Shown: positions 8,328 through 16,951 of the stretch, piece by piece
How the letters are laid out: every line of letters starts with the position of its first letter
How positions within the stretch are numbered: the first letter of the stretch is position 1
Source: Gammaproteobacteria bacterium
Lineage (GTDB): Bacteria > Pseudomonadota > Gammaproteobacteria > Ga0077536
Reading direction: 5' to 3'
Length of the DNA stretch: 46,358 nt
Assembly (NCBI GenBank): GCA_009692265.1
Contig: SHZM01000021.1
Coordinates: 1-46,358, forward strand
The notes under the pieces: model-generated
The model's input: only the letters and a program-made list of their open reading frames with translations
Told to the model about the DNA's origin: nothing
Databases searched by the model: none
Position numbers and translations under genes: made by a program

Positions 8328-8570
8328 CGCGTTTTCTAACCTCGTCAATGCTTACGCTGCCGACAGCTCCGTCAAAATCGACGAAGACCCGAAAGTTGCC
8401 AACGCGAAGGCGATACCCGTACGCGTGTGATTCGTTAGGGCCTTGATGTTCCTGGCCTTGGACAAATCAGCAAGTTGCGTGCTCATTGCTGCTCGGATCT
8501 GTTTCCCTGTGTGAGAGTCGATTTTGCGCAACTGACGAAGGGCTTTGGGTTGCCAATTGATCGCGTTCAC
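8311..8570 (-). pseudogene. RelE/ParE-type toxin, frameshifted
   Basis: The frame from GTG 8570 reads NWQPKALRQLRKIDSHTGKQ and then LADLSKARNIKALTNHT, the N-terminal half of RelE/ParE-superfamily mRNA interferases. The second half lies in another frame: YGYRLRVGNFRVFVDFDGAV, then VSIDEVRKRDERTY with TGA 8313-8311. The break is near 8425-8435, where removing one CG of an ACGCGTACG stretch would restore the frame. The toxin is therefore probably dead unless the indel is an assembly error. It overlaps the antitoxin start by 17 bases. Confidence 0.72.
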
Positions 8571-8576
8571 AGGCTG

Positions 8577-8604
8577 ATAATAAGTGTGCGATACGTATTG
8601 TCAA
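8577..8604 (-). promoter_or_regulatory. Promoter of first toxin-antitoxin module
   Basis: On the minus strand TTGACA (8604-8599) is followed by a 16-bp spacer and TATTAT (8582-8577). The 8-bp palindrome ATACGTAT (8591-8598) sits inside the spacer, a natural place for an antitoxin operator. The toxin start at 8570 is only about seven bases past the -10, so the transcript may be nearly leaderless. Confidence 0.6.
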
Positions 8605-8666
8605 CCGAAAGCCAGGCAATTCAGTAGGGAAATCCCGCGCAAGAGGGCGATCGAGGACATTCATCA

Positions 8667-8686
8667 TTTCGAAATTGATTTCGAAA
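8667..8686. promoter_or_regulatory. Paired TTTCGAAA palindromes
   Basis: Two copies of the self-complementary octamer TTTCGAAA (8667-8674 and 8679-8686), repeated at a 12-base interval, lie just before the right 66-bp repeat. Spacing near one helical turn suggests a dimer-of-dimers binding site, but no gene start is obviously controlled by it. Confidence 0.35.
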
Positions 8687-8695
8687 GAAATTTAA

Positions 8696-8761
8696 ATGAG
8701 TGTCCCGGAATGCCCCGGGTGATCAGAAGTTGTCAACTTGCCCACCTGACACGCTTCCTCG
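8696..8761 (+). repeat. 66-bp direct repeat, copy 2
   Basis: Second copy of the element at 7922-7987, differing at four positions. Flanking bases on both sides diverge completely, so the boundaries are sharp. No transposase or integrase is encoded between the copies. Confidence 0.85.
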
Positions 8762-9020
8762 ATTTGAACGCACGGTGCTCGATTTCGGCGAATAGGGCGG
8801 TTATCTTTCCAAAACTTGACGTCGGCGGGCGGTGACGATCATTCCGACGGTGCTCTGGCTGGACGGGGATGGTCTTCAAGTGGTGGGTTTTGACAACGCA
8901 GTGTGTTGCTACTCTTGCTACAGGCAACCTGCGCGAATGCCGATCGATAGCAGGAGTAGCGGGGGTAGCAGGGTGGAAACCAACGGCTTCATTCCAAGGG
9001 TTTGAAGCGTCCTAGGTGAA
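8762..9020. other. Spacer between the two toxin-antitoxin modules
   Basis: No gene with recognisable family character. It includes a short purine-rich repeat (GGAGTAGC, then GGGGTAGC) near 8953-8969. Nothing else is supported. Confidence 0.3.
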
Positions 9021-9048
9021 TTGAACTTATACGCAGATTGCGTATAAA
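9021..9048 (+). promoter_or_regulatory. Promoter with embedded palindromic operator, second TA module
   Basis: TTGAAC (9021-9026) and TATAAA (9043-9048) are separated by 16 bases. A perfect inverted repeat, TTATACGCA-GAT-TGCGTATAA (9027-9047), fills the spacer and most of the -10 box. A protein bound there would block RNA polymerase, as expected for HigA-type autorepression. It is intact although the genes downstream are broken. Confidence 0.72.
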
Positions 9049-9063
9049 TTAGCCACGTAAGCT

Positions 9064-9222
9064 GTTTTCATCGAGTTGCCTGCATTCGAGCGTTATCGCG
9101 CGGACTATCTGGACGATGAGTCGTTTGCCGGGCTCCAGCAGGTCTTGATGAAAAATCCCGCGGCTGGAGAAGTGATCGAGGGCACGGGCGGCCGGCGCAA
9201 GATGCGATTCGCCGATGTCCGC
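9064..9222 (+). pseudogene. RelE/HigB-type toxin, truncated
   Basis: The frame begins VFIELPAFERYRADYLDDES, then FAGLQQVLMKNPAAGEVIEG and RRKMRFADVR, the N-terminal half of a RelE/HigB-family toxin (normally about 100-110 residues). The first codon in phase is GTT at 9064 where an ATG or GTG would be expected, and TAA precedes it at 9058. After codon 9220 homology stops and antitoxin sequence begins in another frame, so the toxin's C-terminal half, which holds catalytic residues in this family, is deleted. Confidence 0.68.
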
Positions 9223-9515
9223 CCTAGCAGCGCAAGGCATGACGGCGTTGGCGGAGGTCCGCCAGGCAAAGCGCACATTGCGAACTTATATCGCTGAGAT
9301 CAAGCCGGCGCCGGAGAATCAGTGCCCGCGAGGCGGTTCGCGTCCGGCAGCACCTCAAGCTCTCGCGAGCGCTGTTCGCGACCTCCTTGCGCACGAACGT
9401 CCGCACGCTGGAAAACTGGGAGCAAGGCCGGGCGAAGCCGAACGCTCAGGCCGCCTTACCGATCAATCTGGTCAGACGATTTCCGGACACTGTCGAACGG
9501 CTCGCCGTGATCTGA
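9215..9515 (+). pseudogene. HigA-type HTH antitoxin, 5'-truncated and frameshifted
   Basis: From about 9233 the frame reads QGMTALAEVRQAKRTLRT and then EIKPAPEN. One frame over it continues SAREAVRVRQHLKLSRALFA, then RTNVRTLENWEQGRAKPNAQ, and ends RFPDTVERLAVI with TGA 9513-9515. This is the C-terminal helix-turn-helix of a HigA-like antitoxin whose partner lies just upstream. One extra base at about 9316-9321 (GAGAATCAGT) shifts the frame, and its first codons were lost in the same deletion that removed the toxin's 3' end. Confidence 0.7.
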
Positions 9516-9847
9516 ATACTCACCTGGCGTGCAAAGCGGTGTCACCCATTCGCGAAGAAAACATGGAAAACAGTGCCGCCTACTCGCCTACTTGACACGA
9601 GACGGCTAATGGGCGGGACTGTTTTTTCGGCACCGTTTTTTTATTTCAGATGGAAGAAGCGCGCTGTAGGCTGTTGTTAAAGTTGACGGTGGAGATGGGA
9701 CCGGCGACGGAGACGATCCGAAAATCCCGCCACCACTGAAATCACGCGTGGGAGCGTTTGAGATATAGAAGCCATGGCGATACAAAGCATCTGGTTCGTT
9801 CGTGCGTTATGCGGCTATTCTAGTGGAATATTTCTGGAGCGAGCGAT
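9516..9847. other. Intergenic region before the enoyl-CoA hydratase gene
   Basis: No gene is supported. Two T-runs (9622-9627 and 9635-9641) follow short C/G stretches, without a convincing stem. GGAG at 9836-9839 is the ribosome binding site of the hydratase gene; TATTCT near 9816 could be its -10 box. Confidence 0.35.
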
Positions 9848-10618
9848 ATGGAAACGCAGCTGATAAAGGTCGCGGTGGCGGACGGGATCGCGGTGGTGAC
9901 GATGGATCATCCGCCGGTGAATGCGCAGAACGCGGAGTTCAACGTTGAGATTGCCTATGTCTTCGACATGCTGAGCGATCGTTCGGATGTGCGGGTTGTC
10001 GTGTTAACCGGCGCGGGCAAGGTGTTCTCGGCCGGTGCGGATCTCAAGGCACGGCCAGACCGCACCAAACCCGGCGAACAATGGCAGCACAATCGCCGCG
10101 CGCGGGAGAGTTATCACGCTATTCGCGAGTGTACCAAGCCGGTGATTGCAGCGATCAACGGACCGGCGCTCGGCGCTGGGCTCGCCCTCGTCGCGTCATG
10201 CGACATTCTGTTTGCCGCCGACGAAGCCTCGCTCGGACTACCCGAAATAGACGTGGGTCTGCTGGGCGGTGGCAAGCACACGCAGCGCCTTTTTCCGCAC
10301 TCGACCTTGCGCCGGATGATGCTGACCGGTTACCGCATTCAAGGTCCTGAGCTGTTCCGGCTCGGGGTCGTCGAAGCCTCGGTCCCGCGCGCCGAACTAC
10401 TGGATCGCGTGATGGAGGTCGCCCGCCAGATCGCCGCGAAGAGTCCAGCCGCCATTCGGCTCGCTAAACGAACCTTGAATACAATCGAAGAGATGACCTT
10501 GCGTGACGGCTATCGGTACGAGCAGAACATGACCACTGAGTTGGCCACGCATCCGGATTCGAAGGAGGCGGCCGCCGCTTTTCTGGAAAAGCGTAAACCT
10601 AACTTCCAGGCAGGCTGA
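9848..10618 (+). CDS. Enoyl-CoA hydratase/isomerase (crotonase family)
   Basis: A 256-residue crotonase-fold enzyme that would hydrate or isomerise an enoyl-CoA in the cytosol. The oxyanion-hole segments are visible: VFSAGADLKARP (about 58-69) and the NGPALGAGLALVASCDILFA helix-strand (about 104-123), followed by EASLGLPEIDVGLLGGGKH where catalytic acidic residues lie in this family. Length and motif order are normal and the start has GGAG nine bases upstream. Single-gene unit, plus strand, right of the toxin-antitoxin remnants. The substrate cannot be named; fatty-acid or aryl-acyl-CoA turnover are both possible. Confidence 0.88.
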   Translation: METQLIKVAVADGIAVVTMDHPPVNAQNAEFNVEIAYVFDMLSDRSDVRVVVLTGAGKVFSAGADLKARPDRTKPGEQWQHNRRARESYHAIRECTKPVIAAINGPALGAGLALVASCDILFAADEASLGLPEIDVGLLGGGKHTQRLFPHSTLRRMMLTGYRIQGPELFRLGVVEASVPRAELLDRVMEVARQIAAKSPAAIRLAKRTLNTIEEMTLRDGYRYEQNMTTELATHPDSKEAAAAFLEKRKPNFQAG

Positions 10619-10676
10619 AGTTAACGGTAGCCAAGCGCCGGTTCTTGCGCGCCTGTCGGATGAATGTCGCGCAAGA

Positions 10677-11654
10677 TCAATCTTGATCGATCGACTGCAT
10701 CAGCGACGGTGGATAGCGCTCTCCGCTGATCTCCTTGGGGGCGAATAACGCGTCCAGGAAAATGATATCGGCGCTATCGAGCGCAATCTCGGCCGCCACA
10801 ACGTCTTCCTCTAACCACGTAACGCGCTTAGTGCCAGGGATGGGGGCGATGCCAGGGCCCTTAGCCAACAACCACGCCAGCGCAAGTTGCGCGGCGGTGC
10901 GGTGCTTGCCCGCGGCGAAGGATTCCAGTCGCGCGACGAGCGCACGGTTGGCGTGAAAATTCGCGTCCATAAAGCGCGGCATGTCGGCGCGTAAGTCACT
11001 CGCAGGCAGCGCGTTATCGTTAAGACGGCCAGTCAGCATTGCGCGTGCAAGCGGGCTGAAGGGCACGAATCCAATCCCAAGTTCGCGACACGCGGGCAGC
11101 ACATGCGACTCCGGATTGCGCGTCCACAGCGAATACTCAGATTGCACCGCGGTGATCGGGTGTACCGCGTGCGCGCGTCGCAGCGTTTTGGCGGAGACCT
11201 CCGAAAGCCCGAGATGGCGCACCTTGCCGGCGCGAACAAGCTCCGCCATTGCGCCGACCGTGTCCTCAATTGGTACCTTGGGATCAAGCCGATGCAAATA
11301 GTAGAGATCGATGTGACCAGTCTTAAGCCGGCGCAGGCTTTCGTCGCAGCATGCCGCAACTCGATCTGGGTGCCCATCCACGCCGCGCGTCCCATCAGGG
11401 CTACGCACGATACCGAACTTGGTCGCGAGCACAAAGGCATCGCGGCGGTGCGGCAACACGCGTCCAAGCAGTTCTTCGTTGCGACCATTGCCATACGCAT
11501 TCGCGGTGTCGAGGAACGTGATCCCAAGATCGAGCGCGCGATGCAAGGTTCGCTCGGATTCCACGGGATCAGCTTCACCGTAGGATTGCGACATCCCCAT
11601 GCAGCCGAGGCCAAGCACCGAGACCTTAAGGCTGCCGAGGGTAGTTGTTTTCAT
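10677..11654 (-). CDS. Aldo/keto reductase
   Basis: A 325-residue NADP-dependent aldo/keto reductase of the (beta/alpha)8-barrel family. The catalytic tetrad is visible as Asp49, Tyr54, Lys79 and His121 ([23 protein letters not shown]). C-terminal cofactor-binding residues lie in IAPIPGTKR (about 275-283). The segment [14 protein letters not shown] is the usual PLGxGxLTG loop with changes. The substrate is unknown; members of this group reduce aldehydes or ketones with broad specificity. Monocistronic by appearance, 58 bases from the convergent hydratase gene. Confidence 0.88.
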   Translation of the reverse strand: MKTTTLGSLKVSVLGLGCMGMSQSYGEADPVESERTLHRALDLGITFLDTANAYGNGRNEELLGRVLPHRRDAFVLATKFGIVRSPDGTRGVDGHPDRVAACCDESLRRLKTGHIDLYYLHRLDPKVPIEDTVGAMAELVRAGKVRHLGLSEVSAKTLRRAHAVHPITAVQSEYSLWTRNPESHVLPACRELGIGFVPFSPLARAMLTGRLNDNALPASDLRADMPRFMDANFHANRALVARLESFAAGKHRTAAQLALAWLLAKGPGIAPIPGTKRVTWLEEDVVAAEIALDSADIIFLDALFAPKEISGERYPPSLMQSIDQD

Positions 11655-11711
11655 ATGATTGTTCCGTGAGGTAGGCGCAGCCGCGGTAAATCACCGCAAC
11701 CAGCCGTGCGG

Positions 11712-13157
11712 TCAGGTCTGGGTTCCGCCCACCGTTAGCCCGTCGATCCGTAACGTCGGCTGGCCAACACCCACCGGCACCGACTGCCCGTTCTTACCGC
11801 AAGTACCAACGCCGTTATCGAAGGCGAGATCGTTTCCGATCATGGAAACTCGGGTCAGGACATCCGGGCCATTACCGATCAAGGTGGCGCCCTTCACGGG
11901 CGCGGTGATTTTTCCGTTCTCGATCAAATACGCTTCGCTCGCGCTGAAGACAAACTTGCCGTTCGTGATATCAACCTGGCCGCCCCCGAAACTGACCGCA
12001 TACAACCCGCGACTAACCGAGGCGATGATTTCTTCTGGTGCGCGATCGCCGGCTAACATGTAGGTGTTGGTCATGCGGGGCATCGGGCGATGGGCGTAGG
12101 ATTGGCGGCGACCGTTGCCGGTGGACTGGGTTTTCATGAGCTTGGCGTTCTGTTTGTCTTGCAGGTAGCCGCGCAAAATTCCATCTTCGATCAATGTGGT
12201 GCATTGGCCCGGAGTACCTTCGTCGTCGATCGCGAGCGAACCTCGACGATTGGGCGGCGTTGCGTCGTCAACGACGGTGCAACCCTTCGCAGCGACTCGC
12301 TCGCCAATGCGTCCGGCGAACGCTGAAGTCCCCTTGCGGTTGAAATCGCCTTCCAAGCCATGGCCGATCGCTTCGTGCAACAAGATCCCGGGCCAGCCGC
12401 TGCCGAGCACAACGGTCATTTCACCGGCCGGAGCCGGCCTTGAGTCGAGACTGACCACGGCTTGACGCAGGGCTTCATCGGCAATGGCTTCAGCGCGTCC
12501 GTTATGCAAGAAGTCAGCGTAGCCGACGCGACCACCGCCGCCGTAACTCGCGCTTTCACGGCGACCGTTGTGCTCGACGATGACGTTGATATTTAACCGG
12601 ACCAAGGGTCGGATGTCTGCGCCCAGGGTGCCGTCAGAAGCGGCGACGAGCACTTGCGTGAAGCGTCCTACGAGGCTCGCCATCACTTGCTTCACCCGCG
12701 GATCCGCCGCGCGAAGCCGGGCATCGAGATCGCGCAACAATTGAATCTTACGTTCGGCCGGCATGCCCCCCAGCGGATCGTCCGCGGTGTAACGAGCGGG
12801 CACCATGGTTTCGGAGACAATGCGCACTTCCTGCGCCTGACCCTGTGCATTAATCGCCCGCGCGGCACTCGCCGCCTCTAGCAGTGCCGGTAAACTCAGG
12901 TCGTCTGAATACGCGAATCCCGTTTTCTCACCGGCCACCGCACGCACGCCCACGCCTTGTTCGAGTGCATGCGAGCCTTCTTTAACGATGCCATCCTCAA
13001 GGCTCCAGGATTCTCCACGCGAATACTCGAAGTAGACATCGGCGAGATCGACTTGCGCGCCCCTTAAGGTGAACAGCACGCGCTCCAGGCCGGCTATTTC
13101 GAGACCGGTCGGATCTAACAACTGTTGTTGGACGGCGACTAAGGTGGCTTGGGTCAT
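11712..13157 (-). CDS. tldD: Metalloprotease TldD
   Basis: TldD forms a heterodimeric zinc protease with TldE (PmbA) that processes modified peptides and helps degrade the CcdA antitoxin in E. coli. The zinc motif HEAIGH is at residues 261-266 if ATG 13157 is the start, giving 481 residues, the usual size; an upstream in-frame ATG at 13190 adds 11 residues without family similarity. Conserved stretches include [37 protein letters not shown] and the C-terminal [19 protein letters not shown]. No tldE is present in the window. The gene is divergent from alaC with about 90 bases between. Confidence 0.93.
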   Translation of the reverse strand: MTQATLVAVQQQLLDPTGLEIAGLERVLFTLRGAQVDLADVYFEYSRGESWSLEDGIVKEGSHALEQGVGVRAVAGEKTGFAYSDDLSLPALLEAASAARAINAQGQAQEVRIVSETMVPARYTADDPLGGMPAERKIQLLRDLDARLRAADPRVKQVMASLVGRFTQVLVAASDGTLGADIRPLVRLNINVIVEHNGRRESASYGGGGRVGYADFLHNGRAEAIADEALRQAVVSLDSRPAPAGEMTVVLGSGWPGILLHEAIGHGLEGDFNRKGTSAFAGRIGERVAAKGCTVVDDATPPNRRGSLAIDDEGTPGQCTTLIEDGILRGYLQDKQNAKLMKTQSTGNGRRQSYAHRPMPRMTNTYMLAGDRAPEEIIASVSRGLYAVSFGGGQVDITNGKFVFSASEAYLIENGKITAPVKGATLIGNGPDVLTRVSMIGNDLAFDNGVGTCGKNGQSVPVGVGQPTLRIDGLTVGGTQT

Positions 13158-13246
13158 TGGGGTATCCGTTGGGCAATCGAAAAATTGCATTGGCGGTTTG
13201 ACACAGGGACCCCGGGCCGGTAGCGTGCCGCCACCCGAATTCGACC

Positions 13247-14476
13247 GTGAACCGCACAGTTAGTGTAATCCCCTTGGCTAAAGAATTCCCCCGCATTCAG
13301 CGCCTGCCGCCCTATGTCTTCAACGTGGTGGGCGAGCTAAAAATGGCGGCCCGCCGACGTGGCGAGGACGTCATTGATTTCAGCATGGGCAATCCCGATC
13401 AACCCACACCGCAGCACATCGTGGATAAGTTGGTCGAAGCCGCCCAACGGGGTGACACCCACCGCTACTCGGTATCGAAGGGGATCCCGCGCCTGAGGCG
13501 CGCGATCTGCGATTGGTATAGAACCCGCTTCAACGTGGAGTTCGATCCAGATTCCGAAGCGATCGTGACGATCGGATCCAAGGAAGGCCTCGCGCATCTT
13601 GCACTCGCGACAGTGGATCGCGGGGACGCCGTATTAGTGCCTAATCCGTCGTACCCGATTCACCCGTACGGCTTCGTGATTGCTGGTGCCGACATTCGGC
13701 ATGTTCCCATCGGCCCGGGCCTCGATTTCTTTTCCGAACTTGAAAGTGCTATTCGCAACAGCTGGCCAAAACCGAAAATGCTGTTGCTGAATTTTCCGAG
13801 CAACCCAACAACACAATGCGTGGAACTGGGCTTCTTCAAGCATGTCGTTGAGATCGCTCGCGAACACGGCATTTTCGTCGTGCATGATCTCGCCTATGCG
13901 GATTTAGTCTTTGATGGTTATCGCGCACCGTCGATCATGGAGGTGCCCGGCGCGAAAGACCTCGCCGTTGAGTTCTTTACCTTATCGAAGTCGTACAACA
14001 TGCCGGGTTGGCGGGTCGGCTTCATGGTCGGCAATCCGGATCTCGTCTATGCGCTCGGCCGCATGAAGTCATATCTCGATTACGGCATGTTCACTCCGGT
14101 CCAGGTTGCGGCGATCACGGCGCTGGAAGGCCCGCAGGAATGTGTGAGCGAGATCCGCGAGATGTATCAACAGCGGCGTGATGTGTTGTGTGAGGGGTTG
14201 AATGCAGCAGGGTGGGCGGTTGAAAAGCCACGCGGCACGATGTTCGTGTGGGCAGAAATTCCCGAACCATTTAGACATCTCGGATCACTCGAATTTTCTA
14301 AACGACTTTTGCTCGACGCAAAAGTCGCCGTTTCGCCTGGCATCGGCTTCGGTGAATACGGTGATCGGTATGTGCGCTTCGCGTTGATTGAAAATCCCCA
14401 CCGTTCGCGTCAAGCGTTGCGCAGTATTAAAGAGATGCTGCGCGATCCCGAACGTCCATCACTCGCCACACGGTAG
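13247..14476 (+). CDS. alaC: Alanine-synthesising aminotransferase AlaC
   Basis: A 409-residue fold-type I PLP aminotransferase close to E. coli AlaC, which makes alanine from pyruvate and glutamate. Signatures: [20 protein letters not shown] at the N-terminus, [21 protein letters not shown] with Asn186, Asp214 contacting the pyridine nitrogen, and the PLP Lys248 in [16 protein letters not shown]. The start is GTG 13247. It heads a plus-strand series; hom begins 7 bases after its stop. The alaC-hom-thrC order is common in beta- and gammaproteobacteria and links alanine with threonine synthesis. Confidence 0.92.
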   Translation: MNRTVSVIPLAKEFPRIQRLPPYVFNVVGELKMAARRRGEDVIDFSMGNPDQPTPQHIVDKLVEAAQRGDTHRYSVSKGIPRLRRAICDWYRTRFNVEFDPDSEAIVTIGSKEGLAHLALATVDRGDAVLVPNPSYPIHPYGFVIAGADIRHVPIGPGLDFFSELESAIRNSWPKPKMLLLNFPSNPTTQCVELGFFKHVVEIAREHGIFVVHDLAYADLVFDGYRAPSIMEVPGAKDLAVEFFTLSKSYNMPGWRVGFMVGNPDLVYALGRMKSYLDYGMFTPVQVAAITALEGPQECVSEIREMYQQRRDVLCEGLNAAGWAVEKPRGTMFVWAEIPEPFRHLGSLEFSKRLLLDAKVAVSPGIGFGEYGDRYVRFALIENPHRSRQALRSIKEMLRDPERPSLATR

Positions 14477-14483
14477 TCACTTC

Positions 14484-15800
14484 ATGCCTGAACTTGGTCC
14501 AGTAAAAATAGGATTGCTCGGTCTGGGTACGGTCGGCGGAGGGACCGTTACGGTGCTACGCCGCAATGCGGGGCTCATCGCCGCGCGCGCGGGACGGCGC
14601 ATTGAGATTGCACTTGCGACAGCGAAGGATCTCAACAAGCCGCGGAACTTGGACCTCACCGGAATCGAACTCGTGGCCGACGCCGAGCGGGTGGTTGACG
14701 ATCCAAGCATTGAGATCGTCGCGGAGTTGATCGGCGGAATGGAACCGGCGCGCAGCCTCGTGCTCCGTGCGATCAATAACGGCAAGCATGTCGTTACCGC
14801 CAATAAGGCCTTAATCGCCTTGCACGGCAACGAGATCTTTGCGCAGGCGCAGGCGCGTGGGGTAATGGTCGCGTTCGAAGCGGCGGTCGCTGGGGGGATT
14901 CCCGTCATCAAGGTGATGCGCGAAGCGCTCGCCGGCAACGATATTTTGTCGCTGGCGGGAATTATCAACGGTACCTGCAACTTTATTTTATCCGCGATGA
15001 GCGAAGCGGGGCGCGACTTCAATGAGGTGCTAGCCGATGCTCAGCGCCTCGGCTACGCGGAAGCTGACCCCGCGTTCGATATCGACGGGATCGACGCTGC
15101 CCACAAGCTCACCATTCTCGCGGCGCTCGCGTTCGGGATCCCCCTACAGTTCGAAAATGTCTACGTCGAGGGGATCCGGGCAATTACGCGCGACGATGTT
15201 CTGTACGCGGAGCGCCTGGGATATCGGATCAAGCATCTCGGTATCGCGCGCCAGGTCGCGAACGGAATCGAGCTGCGCGTGCATCCGACCCTGGTTCCCG
15301 CGCGGCAGCCTATTGCGCGGGTTAACGGCGTGATGAATGCGGTATTAGTACGCGGGGACGCCGCCGGACCAGTGCTGCTATCTGGGGCTGGTGCGGGCGC
15401 GGAAGCGACGGCGTCGTCAGTCATCGCCGATTTAGTCGATGTCGTTCGCGCGTTGACTTCTGATCCAGAAAATCGCGTACCGCATCTGGCCTTCCAACCC
15501 GATACGTTGGAGGATTTACCGATCCTTCCGATCGACGACATCGAGACTGCGTATTACCTGCGCTTGATGGTCGCCGATCAACCTGGGGTGCTCGCCGACG
15601 TCACCCGAATACTCAGTGATCGCGGCATCAGTATTGAAGCGATCATTCAATTGGAACACGCGGCGTTGGAGATCGTGCCGATTGTCATCTTGACTCACAG
15701 AATCAAGGAGCGCGCGATGAACGATGCCATGGCCGCGATTGAACAACTCAGCGCAATCGAGGGCAAGGTTGCGCGCATTCGGGTGGAGACCTTGGCATGA
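14484..15800 (+). CDS. hom: Homoserine dehydrogenase
   Basis: Converts aspartate semialdehyde to homoserine with NAD(P)H, the branch point toward threonine and methionine. 438 residues: an N-terminal Rossmann domain (VKIGLLGLGTVGGGTV, residues 7-22), the catalytic domain with IINGTCNFILSAM and the AYAEADPAFDIDG-like stretch YAEADPAFDIDGIDAAHKL, and a C-terminal ACT domain (about 355-435, LRLMVADQPGVLADVTRIL) that usually senses threonine. The frame is open from 14388 but ATG 14484 gives the family N-terminus and clears the alaC stop. It ends in ATGA, overlapping thrC, so the two are translationally coupled. Confidence 0.95.
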   Translation: MPELGPVKIGLLGLGTVGGGTVTVLRRNAGLIAARAGRRIEIALATAKDLNKPRNLDLTGIELVADAERVVDDPSIEIVAELIGGMEPARSLVLRAINNGKHVVTANKALIALHGNEIFAQAQARGVMVAFEAAVAGGIPVIKVMREALAGNDILSLAGIINGTCNFILSAMSEAGRDFNEVLADAQRLGYAEADPAFDIDGIDAAHKLTILAALAFGIPLQFENVYVEGIRAITRDDVLYAERLGYRIKHLGIARQVANGIELRVHPTLVPARQPIARVNGVMNAVLVRGDAAGPVLLSGAGAGAEATASSVIADLVDVVRALTSDPENRVPHLAFQPDTLEDLPILPIDDIETAYYLRLMVADQPGVLADVTRILSDRGISIEAIIQLEHAALEIVPIVILTHRIKERAMNDAMAAIEQLSAIEGKVARIRVETLA

Positions 15801-16933
15801 ACCCACCGAGCACTCTGTATCAAGGTTTGATTGAGCGTTATCGCGCGCGGCTGCCGATTGCGTCGCAAACGAAGGTCATCACTCTGTGCGAAGGCAACAC
15901 CGCGCTGATCCCACTGGATAACCTGGCGCGCGCGGTTGGCCATGACGTGAAGATCTACGCCAAGTTCGAAGGGCTGAATCCGACCGGGTCGTTTAAAGAT
16001 CGTGGCATGACGATGGCGGTGACTCAGGCGGTGTCCGAAGGCTCGCGCGCAATTATCTGTGCGTCGACCGGGAATACTTCAGCCTCCGCCGCCGCCTACG
16101 CGGCGCGCGCGGGGATCCGCTGCTTCGTGCTGATCCCGGAAGGCAAGATTGCGCTCGGCAAGCTCGCGCAAGCCATGATTCAGGGCTCGGTGGTCATTCA
16201 GATCAAGGGAAACTTCGACGACGGCATGCGGATCGTCAAAGAGATGGCGACGGTCGCGCCGGTGGCGATCGTGAACTCGATCAATCCTTATCGCTTGCAG
16301 GGGCAGAAAACCGCCGCCTTCGAGATCGTCGATGTGCTGGGTCGCGCGCCGGACTATCACTGTATTCCGGTGGGCAACGCCGGCAATATCAGCGCCTACT
16401 GGGTCGGCTTTAGTGAATACGCTGGTGTCCAGCCCAAGACCGCTGCGTGCGGTTACTGTACCGAGTACTGTGCCTTCCCCTTTCCCGCGGTGACGAGCAC
16501 GCGGCCGGTCATGGTCGGCTATCAAGCCGCGGGCTCGGCACCATTCATTGCAGGGCACCCAATTGCCGAGCCCGAAACGGTGGCGACCGCGATTCGGATC
16601 GGCAATCCACAGTCCTGGGATCTGGCGTGGGCGGCGGTGCGCGAATCCGGTGGCTGGTTCGATAGCTTGACCGACGCCGAGATCCTTGCCGCGCAACGCA
16701 CGTTGGCGGCGACCGAAGGGGTGTTTTGCGAACCGGCCTCCGCAATCGCGGTGGCTGGCCTGGTGCGTGATTTAACGCGCGGCAAAATTCGTCCGGGTAG
16801 TCTCATCACCTGCACGTTGACCGGGCATGGCTTGAAAGATCCTGATACCGCGATCAAACAAAGCGGTGGCGGCATGGTCGAAGTCCCGGCCGACAGCGAC
16901 GCGGTGAAACGCGCCATTCTCGACAACTTATAA
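15797..16933 (+). CDS. thrC: Threonine synthase
   Basis: PLP enzyme turning O-phosphohomoserine into threonine, the last step after hom. 378 residues. The PLP lysine is Lys67 in NPTGSFKDRG, the phosphate cradle is in PVGNAGNISAYW (191-202), and the substrate loop is STGNTSASAAAYAARAG. It starts within the hom stop (ATGA). An unusual cysteine-containing stretch at about 215-232 (Cys218, Cys221, Cys225) sits where relatives have a shorter loop before GYQAAGSAPF; the frame is continuous and the alternative frames there are closed. Confidence 0.93.
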   Translation: MNPPSTLYQGLIERYRARLPIASQTKVITLCEGNTALIPLDNLARAVGHDVKIYAKFEGLNPTGSFKDRGMTMAVTQAVSEGSRAIICASTGNTSASAAAYAARAGIRCFVLIPEGKIALGKLAQAMIQGSVVIQIKGNFDDGMRIVKEMATVAPVAIVNSINPYRLQGQKTAAFEIVDVLGRAPDYHCIPVGNAGNISAYWVGFSEYAGVQPKTAACGYCTEYCAFPFPAVTSTRPVMVGYQAAGSAPFIAGHPIAEPETVATAIRIGNPQSWDLAWAAVRESGGWFDSLTDAEILAAQRTLAATEGVFCEPASAIAVAGLVRDLTRGKIRPGSLITCTLTGHGLKDPDTAIKQSGGGMVEVPADSDAVKRAILDNL

Positions 16934-16951
16934 CCAAGCTGGCGGAGCGCC

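Noticed and set aside
7922..8761. Integron attC sites for the TA cassette
   Set aside because: I found no GTTRRRY / RYYYAAC pairs with the expected imperfect palindrome in the repeats, and no integrase nearby.
9605..9645. Rho-independent terminator after the second TA remnant
   Set aside because: Two T-runs are present but no stem longer than three or four base pairs precedes them.
14388..14483. Upstream extension of hom
   Set aside because: Overlaps alaC out of frame and adds residues unlike any homoserine dehydrogenase; ATG 14484 fits the family start.
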